A DNA stretch of 64,000 nucleotides from Flexivirga aerilata (GTDB lineage: Bacteria; Actinomycetota; Actinomycetes; Actinomycetales; Dermatophilaceae). The position numbers and the translations under genes are program-made. Below, in pieces: positions 19,101 through 26,278 of the stretch. A model generated the notes under the pieces. It searched no databases and had not been told where the DNA came from. It saw only the letters and a program-made list of their open reading frames with translations. Numbering within the stretch: position 1 is the first letter of the stretch; each line of letters starts with the position of its first letter. The stretch covers positions 1-64,000 of the forward strand of contig NZ_JABENB010000002.1 in NCBI RefSeq assembly GCF_013002715.1. The letters are read 5' to 3'.

Positions 19101-19532
19101 CGTGCCGTCGGGATCGGCCATGCCGTTCTGCGGAGCGGTCAGCCCGAGGGAGAGCTCTGCGCCGTACACCGTTGTCAGACCGTAGCTTTCGGCGGCCTCC
19201 GCCATGCGGACGATGCCGTAGAGGCCGTCATGGTCGGTGATCGCGAGCCCGTGCAGTCGCAGCCGGGCCGCCTCGGTCACCAGGTCCTCCGGTGCGGCGG
19301 CTCCGTCGAGGAAGCTGTAGTGCGAGTGCGCGTGCAACTCGGCGTAAGGCACGACGGGACCGGTGCCGACGTCGAGATCGGCCGGCCGGAAGGGCTTTCG
19401 CTTGCGGGAGAAGCCCGGGCCATCCCCACCGTCCGCTGCCCGCCCGCGCACCGTCCGGTCGTCGGGGCGTATGCCGTGGGACAGCGCCTGCTCCAGCTGC
19501 GACCAGGGGATGGCCGGGTTGTTCCACCCCAT
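16122..19532 (-). CDS. dnaE2: DnaE2 error-prone DNA polymerase III alpha subunit
   Basis: This 1136-residue C-family polymerase performs damage-tolerant, mutagenic synthesis together with ImuA' and ImuB. The PHP domain begins at about residue 63 (YAELHAHSHYSFLDGA). The palm carries CQGRGSAAASAVCYVLG and the catalytic acidic cluster EAPDIDVDFDSRRREE near residue 455, followed by a helix-hairpin-helix region and an OB fold (HVGGVVTHRQRPATAGG). Length fits DnaE2 and is shorter than replicative DnaE. It starts 15 bp after the imuB stop and is the last gene of an SOS-controlled operon. It has no LexA box of its own. Confidence 0.95.
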   Translation of the reverse strand: MGWNNPAIPWSQLEQALSHGIRPDDRTVRGRAADGGDGPGFSRKRKPFRPADLDVGTGPVVPYAELHAHSHYSFLDGAAAPEDLVTEAARLRLHGLAITDHDGLYGIVRMAEAAESYGLTTVYGAELSLGLTAPQNGMADPDGTHLLVLARREEGYRRLARAITEAQLAESAEKGRPVYDLHTLAEEAAGHWVVLTGCRKGSVPHALRTRGVEAAIAELRRLQELFGKDNVYVELTDHGDPGDSSRCDQLAAVAAAAGAEVVATNAVHYANPTQYPLSTALAAVRARRSLEELDGWLPGHSGAHVRSGAEMAARFGRFPGAVQRTVELADELGFSLRATSPRLPRQEVPDGHTPMSYLREITMQRAPERYPADNHAAYARLERELNVIEKKDFPGYFLIVHEIVEFARSQGILCQGRGSAAASAVCYVLGITVIDPIYYELPFERFLSELREEAPDIDVDFDSRRREEVIQHVYQRYGRRNAAQVANVVTYRPKNAVRDMAKALGASQGQQDAWSRQVERWGAEISSQDHDIPAPVIDLARQVLTYPRHLGIHSGGMVLTDRPVGEVCPIEHARMVDRTVLQWDKDDCAWMGLVKFDLLGLGMLAALQHTFDLVEQHLGERWRIETIPKEEPGVYDMLCRADSIGVFQVESRAQMGTLPRLKPRSFYDLAVEIGLIRPGPIQGGAVHPYIRRRTGKEDITYPHPLVKPVLERTLGVPLFQEQLMQMAIAVGDCSSTDADLLRRAMGSKRGVERIDRLRDKLYAGMARNGITDELADEIYTKIEAFANFGFAESHALSFAVLVYASSWLKLHYPAAFLAGLLRSQPMGFYSPQTLTGDARRHGVSVRSPDIHRSNVYADLEPEQPDGSMTAGGREECLHDNPGKVGDFDAAAPEDWQEHRRDWPCAVRLGLSDITALGEAAAERIVQQRESSGPFRDLADLARRAELNTEQMEALSLSGALDGISGSRRDALWQSAEAASIRGDQLEVRVPYQPPLLPELSIGELLVHDLQATGISPQDHPMRHTRADLDARGVLPITQLQHFETGRRVHVGGVVTHRQRPATAGGITFVNLEDETGILNVIVSRGVWHRYRRIARSSPAMVVRGVLERSEDGVINLVADRLEHLTIHVQVRSRDFQ

Positions 19533-19547
19533 CAGCGCCGCGCCCGG

Positions 19548-21134
19548 TCAGTCATAGCGTGCCTCGATCCACCACGAATCGCCTTCGGTGAGTGCCAACC
19601 ATGCCGTCGACTGGTTGTCGATGAGTTGAAACCTGTTGATGTCGCGCTGTTTTCGCCACCATCGCTGGCGCACCGGCCAAGGGCCGGCCCAGGCGGTGAT
19701 GCGGCGCCGGCCGTCGTCGGGCAGGTGCAACCACCCCGGTGCGCCGCTGACCGCGCCGCGGTCGTCGACCGTGATCGGTGCGCCGTGCTCGGTGGTCACC
19801 TGCACCTGGCGGGCCTGGCTGAAGACCGTGGGTGGTGCCGGACCCGGCACCGTCCCCGGCCACGGTTGTTCGAGCCGGCGCTCGCGGGTGGTCGGCAGCG
19901 CGTCACCCCACGGTCGCAGCACCCGCCGCTCGTGCAGCAACCGGCCACCGGCGACCGCGCTGGTGAGGACGCCTTCGTGGCCCAGCCGGTGTTGCAGCCC
20001 GGTGAGGGCGTGCTCGACCTTCTCGTCCGGCCGATCGCCCCATAGTGCGGTCGCGTGATGCGCTGTGCTGTCGAGGGATTCGGGCATCACGTGCACCGAG
20101 AGCACCGCCGCGGGCAGCCCGTCGTCGTCGACGGTGACGGCGTCGGCGGCGAGGTCTTCCAGCTGCCAGCGCACCCGGTCGAGCACCTCGGCGCGGCCGA
20201 ACTGCCACGGATGGCGCCACTGCTGCTCCAGCAGGGCGCCGGGCTCCACCTGCACGGTCACCCGAATCTCGGTGCAGATCAACGATGCCCGGGTCAGCGC
20301 TTCGACGAACTCGGTGGCGGCGGGCTCGCACCGGGCGACGATCTGCTCCAGGTGGGCGGCCGGCGGATCGAAGGTCACCGACATGCCGAGGTCGGGTGGC
20401 AGGGTGCGTGGGCTGAGAGTGGGTGAGTCCTCGCCGTGGGCGAGTTGGTGGGCGTGCAGTCCGGCGGCGCCGAAGCGTGCGTGCACCTGCTCGCGGGGGA
20501 GGTCGGCAAGATCTCGCAAAGTGCGAATGCCCATGCGCTGCAACAAGTTTGAAGTGCGCTTGTCGCACACGGTGGTCACCGGAAGGTTGGCGAGGAAGTC
20601 GGCGGAGGTGCCCGCCGGGACGAGTCGGATCGGGCGTTGCGGCCGGGTGGCGTAGGCCGCGTGCTCGGCGGTGAAGAAGCCGTCGGCGGCGCCCGCTCGC
20701 AGATCGACGGTCAGTCGCAGGTCGTGCTGTGCGTGGGACCGCACGTGGTCGAGCAGGGCACGGGCGGCGGACTCCTCGCCACCGTAGAACCGGGCGGCGC
20801 CCTTGGCACGAACGGCCGCCAGGCCGGGCCGGATCACCTGGACGTCGGGGATCTTCTCCTCGACGGCGTGCAGCATCGGCTCGAAGGCCCGGGCCTCGGC
20901 GAGCTGGTCGTGGGGCAGCACGATCAGCTCGGGGCAGCGATGTTGCGCCTGGCGGATGCGCAGCCCGGTCTCGACTCCTTCGACCGCAGCGGCGGCCGAA
21001 CGGGCCACGACCAGACCGCGGTCGACCAGCGCCAGGGGTGCGTCGTGCGGGACGCCCTGGGTCAACTGCACCGCCAGCACCGGCCAGTCGGGGCACCACA
21101 GCATGAGCACCCGCAGTGGGTCGGGCCCGATCAT
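19548..21134 (-). CDS. imuB: ImuB: inactive Y-family polymerase of the SOS mutasome
   Basis: The 528-residue Y-family-like protein is the hub that links DnaE2 to the sliding clamp and ImuA'. The segment where active Y polymerases have their first catalytic Asp (DxDxFFASVE) reads MLWCPDWPVLAVQ, and the usual SxDE motif is not apparent. This matches the known non-catalytic state of ImuB. Helix-hairpin-helix sequence appears as MGIRTLRDLADLPREQVHAR. The ATG at 21134 overlaps the TGA of imuA' (ATGA), fixing the start and coupling translation. The C-terminal 200 residues are the variable protein-interaction region. Confidence 0.93.
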   Translation of the reverse strand: MIGPDPLRVLMLWCPDWPVLAVQLTQGVPHDAPLALVDRGLVVARSAAAAVEGVETGLRIRQAQHRCPELIVLPHDQLAEARAFEPMLHAVEEKIPDVQVIRPGLAAVRAKGAARFYGGEESAARALLDHVRSHAQHDLRLTVDLRAGAADGFFTAEHAAYATRPQRPIRLVPAGTSADFLANLPVTTVCDKRTSNLLQRMGIRTLRDLADLPREQVHARFGAAGLHAHQLAHGEDSPTLSPRTLPPDLGMSVTFDPPAAHLEQIVARCEPAATEFVEALTRASLICTEIRVTVQVEPGALLEQQWRHPWQFGRAEVLDRVRWQLEDLAADAVTVDDDGLPAAVLSVHVMPESLDSTAHHATALWGDRPDEKVEHALTGLQHRLGHEGVLTSAVAGGRLLHERRVLRPWGDALPTTRERRLEQPWPGTVPGPAPPTVFSQARQVQVTTEHGAPITVDDRGAVSGAPGWLHLPDDGRRRITAWAGPWPVRQRWWRKQRDINRFQLIDNQSTAWLALTEGDSWWIEARYD

Positions 21135-21739
21135 GGCCGCACCGGCACCGCGAACTCGATCTGGCGCCGCCGATGACGTTCGGTGACCTCCAGTTGCACC
21201 CGCCAGGCACTGAGATGGCCGTGTCCCTGGTGCAGCCCGCGCCATTCGACGACCTGACCGGTCAGCTCCGCGGCCGCGCGCGGCCAGGGGCCGAGCACGA
21301 CCAGGGTGCTGCCACTGGTCCGCAACCGGGCGAGCAGCCGGGACACCTCGCCGGGGGAGATGCGGTCGGGCGGGGCGGCGACGACCAGCGCGGTGACCTC
21401 GGCGAGCGCGGCGATCACCGTGGTCCAGTCGGCGGGGTCGAAACGCGGCACCAGAGCCAGGCGGTCGAGCTGCACACCCCACTCGGCGGCGGCCTCGACG
21501 CCCAGGTCGGGCACCCCGACGACCCCGCACCACGAGCCGGCGAGAGATGGTCCGGCAAGCAGGGCGAGCGCGGCCGTCATCGAGCCGCGCAGCGAGTAGA
21601 CGGCGCCGCTGCGCAGCCCGTGGGGGAAGATGTCGGCGAACACCTCGTGCACCGGCACCCCCGCCGTGACCGGTGCGCTGTCATGGCGGGCGAGCAGTTT
21701 GGTCAGCTCGGCAACGGTGGTCTCGGAAGTGGTCGCCAT
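21131..21739 (-). CDS. imuA': ImuA'-like RecA-fold accessory protein of the SOS mutasome
   Basis: The 202-residue protein is the RecA-like first member of the mutasome operon. It has VYSLRGSMTAALALLAGPSL in the place of a degenerate P-loop, and LALVPRFDPADWTTVIAALA. The true start is the ATG at 21739. A longer frame would read through the LexA box, and the minus-strand promoter (-35 TTGACT at 21775-21770, -10 GATCAT at 21752-21747) places the transcription start at about 21740, making the message leaderless. The SOS box lies inside the promoter spacer, so LexA should block transcription directly. Confidence 0.9.
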   Translation of the reverse strand: MATTSETTVAELTKLLARHDSAPVTAGVPVHEVFADIFPHGLRSGAVYSLRGSMTAALALLAGPSLAGSWCGVVGVPDLGVEAAAEWGVQLDRLALVPRFDPADWTTVIAALAEVTALVVAAPPDRISPGEVSRLLARLRTSGSTLVVLGPWPRAAAELTGQVVEWRGLHQGHGHLSAWRVQLEVTERHRRRQIEFAVPVRP

Positions 21740-21750
21740 ACGAACTATGA

Positions 21751-21766
21751 TCGAACGCATGTTCGA
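21751..21766. promoter_or_regulatory. LexA (SOS) box
   Basis: TCGAACGCATGTTCGA is a 16-bp palindrome matching the actinobacterial and Gram-positive SOS consensus CGAACNNNNGTTCG. It lies 12 bp upstream of imuA' on one side and 17 bp upstream of the divergent hydrolase gene on the other, overlapping both inferred promoters. Confidence 0.93.
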
Positions 21767-21783
21767 AGTAGTCAAATGCGAGA

Positions 21784-22593
21784 ATGCCGATCGTGATCGA
21801 GGCCGGCGCATGGCAGACCTTCTCGCGGGCAGACGTCGAGCTGGCGTATGCCGACGTCGGTGACGGGCCCGACACGATCGTGCTGCTGCACGGTCTCGCG
21901 GGCACCGCGGAGGAGTGGTCCGGCACGATGCGGGCGCTCCGCGGCTCCCATCGGCTGGTCGCGCTCGACCAGCGTGGTCACGGCCGGTCGACCCGGCGGC
22001 CGCGCGAGGTCACCCGGGATGCGTATGTCGGCGACGTCGTGGCACTCATCGAGCGCATCGGCGCGCCGGTCACGCTGGTCGGGCAGTCGATGGGTGGCCA
22101 CACGGCGATGCTGGTTGCAGCCGAAAACCCTGCACTGGTAAGCAAACTCGTCATGGTCGAGGCGGGTGTCGGCGGAGCGGAGGACGACGACCTCGACGGG
22201 CTGAGCCGATGGCTGCACGGCTGGCCGGTGCCCTTCGCCGACCGTGACGAGTTCGCCGACTTCTTCGACGGCACACCGTCCGCGGCGCAGGCGTGGGCCG
22301 ACGGGCTCGAGATCGGCCCGGGCGGCCTGCTCCCGCGGTGGGATGCCGATGTGCTGGTGGAGGCGATCCGGCCGGTGCTGGTCATGCCGCGCTGGCGTGC
22401 GTGGGAGAAGGTCACGGCGCCGACGGAGTTGGTGGTGGCCGAGCGCAGTCTGCTGGATGCGGCGCAGGTGGAACGAATGGCCGCGACCCGGCCCGGCATA
22501 CGAGTCAGGACCGTCGCGGGTGCCGGGCACGACCTGCATCTCGACCGGCCACTGGAATGGGTGAGCGCCCTGCGCGAGCTCCTCGCGACATAG
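21784..22593 (+). CDS. alpha/beta hydrolase, probably SOS co-regulated
   Basis: The 269-residue hydrolase shows the oxyanion segment VLLHGLAGTAEEWSG, the nucleophile elbow LVGQSMGGHTAML (Ser near residue 103) and the catalytic His in VAGAGHDLHLDRPLEW. No signal peptide is visible, so it is cytoplasmic; the substrate is unknown. A -10-like TCAAAT ends 6 nt before the ATG (leaderless). The LexA box would then occupy the spacer upstream of that -10, so DNA damage may induce this gene together with the divergent imuA'-imuB-dnaE2 operon. That is an inference from spacing. Confidence 0.88.
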   Translation: MPIVIEAGAWQTFSRADVELAYADVGDGPDTIVLLHGLAGTAEEWSGTMRALRGSHRLVALDQRGHGRSTRRPREVTRDAYVGDVVALIERIGAPVTLVGQSMGGHTAMLVAAENPALVSKLVMVEAGVGGAEDDDLDGLSRWLHGWPVPFADRDEFADFFDGTPSAAQAWADGLEIGPGGLLPRWDADVLVEAIRPVLVMPRWRAWEKVTAPTELVVAERSLLDAAQVERMAATRPGIRVRTVAGAGHDLHLDRPLEWVSALRELLAT

Positions 22594-22597
22594 CAAA

Positions 22598-22628
22598 CGG
22601 GGCACTCACCGGAAAGGTGAATGCCCCG
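22598..22628. terminator. bidirectional terminator between hydrolase and ferritin
   Basis: GGGGCACTCACC pairs with GGTGAATGCCCC (one mismatch) around a short GGAAA loop, directly after the hydrolase stop and before the convergent ferritin stop. Confidence 0.7.
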
Positions 22629-22652
22629 CTGGCACAGGCGGTTTCGGACCGG

Positions 22653-23171
22653 TCAGCCGGCGCCGTTCTCGGTGGTTGCCACCGGTCGCTGTGCCAGGTC
22701 CTCGTCCAGGCGCAGCAGGCCCGGGCCGTCACCCGCGATCAGCTTGACCCGGCCGATGATCTCGTCGACCGTGGCCTCCTCCTCGACCTGCTCGCTGACG
22801 AACCACAGCAGCAGCGGACGTGAGTCGAGGTCGCCGTCCTTCTCGCTCGCCGCGTAGAGACCGCGGATCGACTCCGAGACGCGGCGCTCGTGCGCCAGGG
22901 CGGCCTCGAAGACCTGCAGGACGTCCTTCGCCGACACCTTCGGCGCCGGGATCGCACCGATGACCGGGTGGTTGCCGCGGTCGCTCAGGTGGTCGATGAA
23001 CTTGTTGGCGTGCACGATCTCCTCGTCCGCCTGGTGCCGCAGCCATGCGGCGATGCCCGGCAGATCGGCGTCCTCCATCTCGATGGCGAGCTGTCGGTAG
23101 ACCATCGACGACTCGAACTCGAGGGTGATCTGCTCGTTGAACTTCTTCTCCAGGGCGGGCTTCATCTTCAT
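22653..23171 (-). CDS. ftn: bacterial non-heme ferritin
   Basis: The 172-residue four-helix protein stores iron as a 24-mer shell. Ferroxidase ligands are visible: Glu in LEFESSMVYRQLA, the EExxH pair in DEEIVHANKFIDHL, and later Glu in FVSEQVEEEATVDEI. Met-52-type heme ligation of bacterioferritin is not evident, supporting ferritin rather than Bfr. Expression may respond to iron through the IdeR/DtxR-like site about 40-55 bp upstream. A 99-bp array of 11-bp repeats lies immediately beyond that site. The gene is otherwise alone between convergent neighbours. Confidence 0.93.
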   Translation of the reverse strand: MKMKPALEKKFNEQITLEFESSMVYRQLAIEMEDADLPGIAAWLRHQADEEIVHANKFIDHLSDRGNHPVIGAIPAPKVSAKDVLQVFEAALAHERRVSESIRGLYAASEKDGDLDSRPLLLWFVSEQVEEEATVDEIIGRVKLIAGDGPGLLRLDEDLAQRPVATTENGAG

Positions 23172-23207
23172 GCCCCGAGCCTAAAGAGAAAGCCCGGTCG
23201 CGGCCAG

Positions 23208-23226
23208 GCATGTTTGCCTCACCTTG
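23208..23226 (-). promoter_or_regulatory. possible IdeR/DtxR iron box upstream of ferritin
   Basis: Read on the minus strand, CAAGGTGAGGCAAACATGC matches 12 of 19 positions of the IdeR/DtxR consensus TTAGGTTAGGCTAACCTAA, including the core AGG-AGGC-AAC. A second short palindrome (CACCTT-N3-AAGGTG) overlaps its far end. IdeR activates some ferritin genes from upstream sites. The match is partial, so I hold this loosely. Confidence 0.4.
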
Positions 23227-23243
23227 GCAAGGTGCGGCTTGCC

Positions 23244-23342
23244 TGTTGCCCTGGTGTTGCCCTGGTGTTGCTCGGTTGATGCTCTGTTGGTGCTCGGCTG
23301 TTGCTTGGTTATTGCTTGGTTGTTGCTCTGTTGCTGCCCCGT
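23244..23342. repeat. 11-bp tandem repeat, nine units
   Basis: Nine consecutive 11-mers follow the consensus TGTTGCTCGGT (units: TGTTGCCCTGG twice, TGTTGCTCGGT, TGATGCTCTGT, TGGTGCTCGGC, TGTTGCTTGGT, TATTGCTTGGT, TGTTGCTCTGT, TGCTGCCCCGT). The period is one DNA turn, so every unit faces the same side of the helix. The array begins 73 bp upstream of ferritin and ends about 145 bp before the HNH gene on the other strand. The remaining sequence to 23486 holds a -10-like TATGAT (23437-23442) and a good ribosome binding site for the HNH gene. Confidence 0.85.
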
Positions 23343-23486
23343 CAATGCGGCGGTCTTCGCGCTCGCCGAGGCGGTCGAGTGCCTGCGGTTGCAGCGGCCT
23401 GGTGGCCGGATCCGGTGGCTTGTCGGTGGGGGCACGTATGATATTGGCAACAACGAAAACCACTGCGGCGGAAGGAGATTCGGGTC

Positions 23487-24838
23487 ATGTCTCTCGATTC
23501 TGCTGTGCCGCTGCCGGAGTGTCCGGATTTGCCGGAGGGTGGTGTTCGGGTGCCGGCTGAGCCGGGGCGTGGACCGGAGGTCTTGGCACAGTTGCAGGCG
23601 GTCGCGGCCTTGCTGGATGAGGTGCCGGAGGTGGTGCACCAGCTCGGCGACGGGCAGGTGGAGTCGTTGACCCAGGTGTTGTTGCGGTGCATGGGCGGTC
23701 GGCACAGGTTGCCGCGGTGGTCACTGCTGATGCGGTGGACCGTGGGACGGTTGCGGGCTCGACGGCTGCGAACACGACGCAGTGGGTATGCCGTCACGCC
23801 GAGGCGTCCGGGGTGCCGATCGAACCGGCCGAGGCGAAGTCGATCGCGGTGGTGGCCGAGGAGTGCCGGGAACGCAAGAACGCGGTCATCGCCGCCGCAG
23901 TCCGGCAGGGTTCGTGCACGGTGTCGACGGCGCGGGCCGCGCTGAGCAATGCGGACAAGGTGGCGCCGGTGATCCCGACCGCTGACCGGGGAGAAGTGCT
24001 CGCGTGGTTCCTGCAGTTGGATCCTGCGCTCGGAGCCAACGGTGTGCAGGCGTTGACCCGGAAGATCCTGGCGACCTATGCCACCGAAGCGTTGTCCGCG
24101 CAAGACGCGAAGCTCGAGCAGGTCGAAACGCTGACCTGGGGCACCACTGCTACCGGGATGACCCGGCTCGTCGCGGAGCTGGCGCCCGCGAATGCTGCGG
24201 TGTTGAAGGCGGCGATCACCGCCGGGTCCGCACCACGACCCGCCACCGCCGACACCGAGGGCGGCCGCAGCGAAGCCGTGCGGGATGAGCGCACCCCGGG
24301 CAAACGTCGGGCGGACGCGTTGATGGAGCTGATCAGTGCGGGCGCGAAGGTTGCTGCCGGTGTAGTGGCGCCCGTCGGGTCGGCGGCGACGATCCTGCTG
24401 ACCATGGACCTCACGTCGCTGACCGACGGCATCGGCGCGGCGACCACCCCGGGCGGGGACGTCCTCGATGCCGGAGCCGCCCGGCGGGCAGCGTGTGATG
24501 CGGACCTGATCCCGGCGGTGTTGGGCGGTCCGAGTCAGCCGTTGGATGTGGGCCGGCGAGAACGCCTGGTCACCAAGGGTTTACGGGCAGCTGTCGTCAT
24601 ACGCGATGGCGGGTGCACGTTCCCTGGTTGTGATCGGCCGCCAGGTTTCTGCGAGGTTCATCATGTGATCCCGTGGTGGGCCGGCGGCGAAACCAGCCTC
24701 CCCAACTCCGCGATGCTCTGCTGCAGGCATCACCAGGAAGTCCACCGCCACGGGTTCATGGCACGAGTCGGCCCCGACGGCGTGACCTGGGACCTCACAC
24801 CAGGCTGCATGCCCGGTCACACCCACGCCGCCGCGTGA
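23487..24838 (+). pseudogene. DUF222/HNH endonuclease gene, frameshifted
   Basis: The first 70 codons (from the ATG at 23487, with AAGGAG well placed upstream) read as the start of a DUF222 protein up to LTQVLLRCMG. The reading then continues one frame away as RSAQVAAVVTADAVDRGTVA and runs intact to 24838. The break falls near 23693-23700 and is equivalent to losing one base. The C-terminus has a complete HNH nuclease motif: CTFPGCDRPPGFCEVHHVIP, then WWAGGETSLPNSAMLCCRHH. These proteins are numerous in actinobacteria, often repetitive and of unproven function; some belong to REP13E12-like elements. The frameshift could be real decay or a sequencing error, because the downstream frame shows no other damage. 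Confidence 0.8.
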
Positions 24839-24878
24839 CGGCTTCAAGCTCGGCCGCCCGAGCCGTCCGGCGCCAGGG

Positions 24879-25169
24879 TCAGGGTTGCGTGAGTGACTGG
24901 TATTCGGGGTGCTTGTCGATCCACGCCTTGATGAATGGGCACGACGGTACGACGCGTCGCTCACCGGTCTCGCGCACGTCGTCGAGGGCGAAGCGCGCGA
25001 TCGCGCCGCCGATGCCCTTGCCCTCGAACTTCGGGTCGACCTCGGTGTGCACGAAGGTGATCACGTCGTCCGAAAGCCGGTAGACCGCGAAGCCGGCGAG
25101 CACGCGGCCGACGTGTGCATCGTAACGATGCTGCGGCGCGTTGTCCGCCACGGTGATGTCGTCGTTCAT
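24879..25169 (-). CDS. GNAT-type N-acetyltransferase (YjdJ-like, short form)
   Basis: The 96-residue protein is the minimal acetyltransferase fold. The acetyl-CoA loop reads EVDPKFEGKGIGGAIARFAL (Q/RxxGxG/A type) and a C-terminal YxSL appears in HPEYQSLTQP. Homologues of this size are annotated as GNAT or YidJ-like, with unknown substrates. The ATG at 25169 is preferred because GGATGG lies a few bases upstream; an ATG three codons earlier is possible. It may be co-transcribed with nothing else, since flanking genes are separated by about 40 bp. Confidence 0.82.
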   Translation of the reverse strand: MNDDITVADNAPQHRYDAHVGRVLAGFAVYRLSDDVITFVHTEVDPKFEGKGIGGAIARFALDDVRETGERRVVPSCPFIKAWIDKHPEYQSLTQP

Positions 25170-25214
25170 GAGGTCCATCCTCGTCCGAGGCGCCGGCGCG
25201 CGGCCAGGAAATGG

Positions 25215-26180
25215 TCAGCGGGTGAGCACGAGCTTGCCGCCGGTGCGGCCGTCGATCATCGCCTCGAAGGCCTCCTTGGCCCGCTCCATCGGCAGTTCCT
25301 GCCCGATGGCCGGCTGCAGCCCGGCCGTGGCGCAGTAGGAGAGGAGGTCGGCGAACTCCGACCGGGTGCCCATCGTGGAGCCGAGCACCCGCAGCTGCAG
25401 GAAGAAGATGCGGGTCAGCTCGGCCGACTCCGGCTCGCCGGTGGTCGCGCCGCAGGTCACCACCGTGCCGCCGGGGATGAGCGACTTGATCGAGTGCGAC
25501 CACGTCGCCTTGCCGACCGAGTCGAAGACGACCGGCACCCGCTCGGGCAGCCGAGCGCCCGGCTCGAACACCTCGTCGGCGCCGACTTCCTTTGCCAGTG
25601 CTCGCTTTTCGTCACTGGTGCCGGTGCACCACACTCGCATGCCGGCAGCCTTGCCGAGCGCGATCAGAGCGGTGGAGACGCCACCGCTCGCACCCTGCAC
25701 GAGCATCGTCTGGCCGGGCCGGATGCCCGACTTGGTGAAGAGCATCCGGTATGCCGTGAGCCACGCCGTACCCAGGCACGCCGCCTGCGCGAAGCTCAGT
25801 CCCGCGGGCTTGGGCAGCGCGTTGGCGGCCGGCACGACCACCTGGTCGGCGAACGTGCCCTGGTGCTGCTCGGTGAGCAGGGTGCGCTTGGGGTCGAGCG
25901 TCTGGTCGTCGGTCCAGCCGGGCTGGTTGACGACCGGGTAGATGACGACCTCGGTGCCGTCGTCGAGGGTGCCGGCGGCGTCCATGCCGAGCGTCATCGG
26001 GAACTGCTCGGGCTTGATGCCGACCCCGCGCAGCGTCCACACGTCGTGCAGGTTGAGGCTGGCGGCCTTCACGTTGACCGTGACCCAGCCGTCGGGCACT
26101 TCCGGCTCCGGGCGTTCGCCGACCACGAGGCCCTCCAGTGGCGCGTCCTTGTGGGGCTGGTCGGCGTACACGGCGAACAT
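25215..26180 (-). CDS. MDR-family zinc-independent oxidoreductase (quinone reductase-like)
   Basis: The 321-residue protein has an N-terminal GroES-like domain (VKAASLNLHDVWTLRG) and a Rossmann domain with the NADP-binding loop VQGASGGVSTALIALGKAA. The position that binds catalytic zinc in alcohol dehydrogenases is replaced by a Leu-Asn-Leu-His context. It therefore looks like a zinc-free quinone or enoyl reductase that uses NADPH. The substrate is unknown. The ATG at 26180 is chosen from GAGGAG 5 nt upstream, discarding four extra N-terminal residues. Confidence 0.88.
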   Translation of the reverse strand: MFAVYADQPHKDAPLEGLVVGERPEPEVPDGWVTVNVKAASLNLHDVWTLRGVGIKPEQFPMTLGMDAAGTLDDGTEVVIYPVVNQPGWTDDQTLDPKRTLLTEQHQGTFADQVVVPAANALPKPAGLSFAQAACLGTAWLTAYRMLFTKSGIRPGQTMLVQGASGGVSTALIALGKAAGMRVWCTGTSDEKRALAKEVGADEVFEPGARLPERVPVVFDSVGKATWSHSIKSLIPGGTVVTCGATTGEPESAELTRIFFLQLRVLGSTMGTRSEFADLLSYCATAGLQPAIGQELPMERAKEAFEAMIDGRTGGKLVLTR

Positions 26181-26278
26181 GGCTCTCCTCACGGGAAGGT
26201 GGCGGCTCCGTGCGCCACCTTAACCAGGCACCAACCCAGCGTGTCGGGCAGCGCGACCGCTGCACACCCGGTGAGACC

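Noticed and set aside
21740..21811. Longer ImuA' starting upstream of the SOS box
   Set aside because: It would place the LexA box and the promoter inside the coding region.
23487..24838. Complete mobile element around the HNH gene
   Set aside because: No flanking inverted or direct repeats, integrase or attachment site could be found; the 11-bp array lies on one side only.
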